This document shows, one piece after another, positions 5,525 to 5,627 of a stretch of DNA of 5,627 bases (the first letter of the stretch is position 1; the number at the start of each line of letters is the position of its first letter). The stretch is taken from contig JAJUFW010000221.1 in the NCBI GenBank assembly GCA_029263555.1, positions 1 through 5,627 of the forward strand, given 5' to 3'. This DNA is from Alphaproteobacteria bacterium. Lineage in GTDB: Bacteria; Pseudomonadota; Alphaproteobacteria; DSM-16000; Inquilinaceae. The notes under the pieces were generated by a model. It saw only the letters and a program-made list of their open reading frames with translations. It searched no databases and was not told the DNA's origin. The position numbers and the translations under genes were made by a program.

Positions 5525-5627
5525 ATGGCCGACGATCTGAAGAAGGTCATGGACCTGATCAAGGAACATGACGTCAAGTACGTGGACTTCCGTTTCACCG
5601 ACCCCCGCGGTAATTGGCAGCACACCG
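5525..5627 (+). CDS. glnA: glutamine synthetase type I, N-terminal part only
   Basis: Seen: from ATG 5525-5527 the frame is open to the window edge, 34 codons starting MADDLKKVMDLIKEHDVKY and continuing VDFRFTDPRGNWQHT. The motif VDFRFTDxRG with a following WQH is the start of the beta-grasp domain of type I (GSI) glutamine synthetase, a protein normally of about 470 residues, so the catalytic domain and adenylylation Tyr lie outside. Known: it makes glutamine from glutamate, ammonia and ATP, as a cytoplasmic dodecamer. PII made by the preceding gene controls its adenylylation through GlnE. AGGA lies about 10 bases before the ATG, and AAGAG stands nearer. Likely co-transcribed with glnB from the sigma-54 promoter at 5011-5028; I see no convincing separate promoter in the 81-base spacer. 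Confidence 0.95.
   Translation, partial: MADDLKKVMDLIKEHDVKYVDFRFTDPRGNWQHT

Overview
The window is high in GC and looks like ordinary chromosomal housekeeping DNA from an alphaproteobacterium, most likely Rhodospirillales-like. The evidence is the protein sequences themselves (a Cys-containing Walker A in ClpX, a trigger factor with an acidic/His-rich insertion and a Lys/Ala-rich tail, a glnB-glnA pair behind a sigma-54 promoter) and the gene order. The lineage is inferred from family resemblance, not from a search.

Left part (1-2720, all minus strand): the proteostasis cluster tig -> clpP -> clpX, read right to left. Trigger factor binds nascent chains at the ribosome exit, ClpP is the serine protease of the Clp machine, and ClpX (only the N-terminal 125 codons are present) is its AAA+ unfoldase. 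The 174-base clpP-clpX gap holds a possible promoter and a run of overlapping inverted repeats.

Middle part (2721-4740, minus strand): a tRNA-Leu(UAG) gene just upstream of tig, a fused NAD(P)H-hydrate epimerase/dehydratase gene (nnr, formerly yjeF), and a tRNA-His(GUG) gene. All are transcribed towards tig. I see no convincing intrinsic terminator between them, so read-through is possible.

Right part (4741-5627): a 365-base divergent regulatory region separates tRNA-His (minus) from glnB (plus). It holds a good TTGACG-type promoter for tRNA-His, a very good sigma-54 promoter for glnB, and a dense series of palindromes between them. glnB encodes the PII nitrogen sensor. It is followed 81 bases later by the first 34 codons of glnA, glutamine synthetase, whose activity PII controls through the adenylyltransferase.

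I found no mobile element, CRISPR array, defence module or toxin-antitoxin pair, and no evidence of an undescribed system. The points most worth a second look are in the non-coding DNA: the hairpin series in the clpX leader and the palindrome cluster upstream of the glnB sigma-54 promoter.
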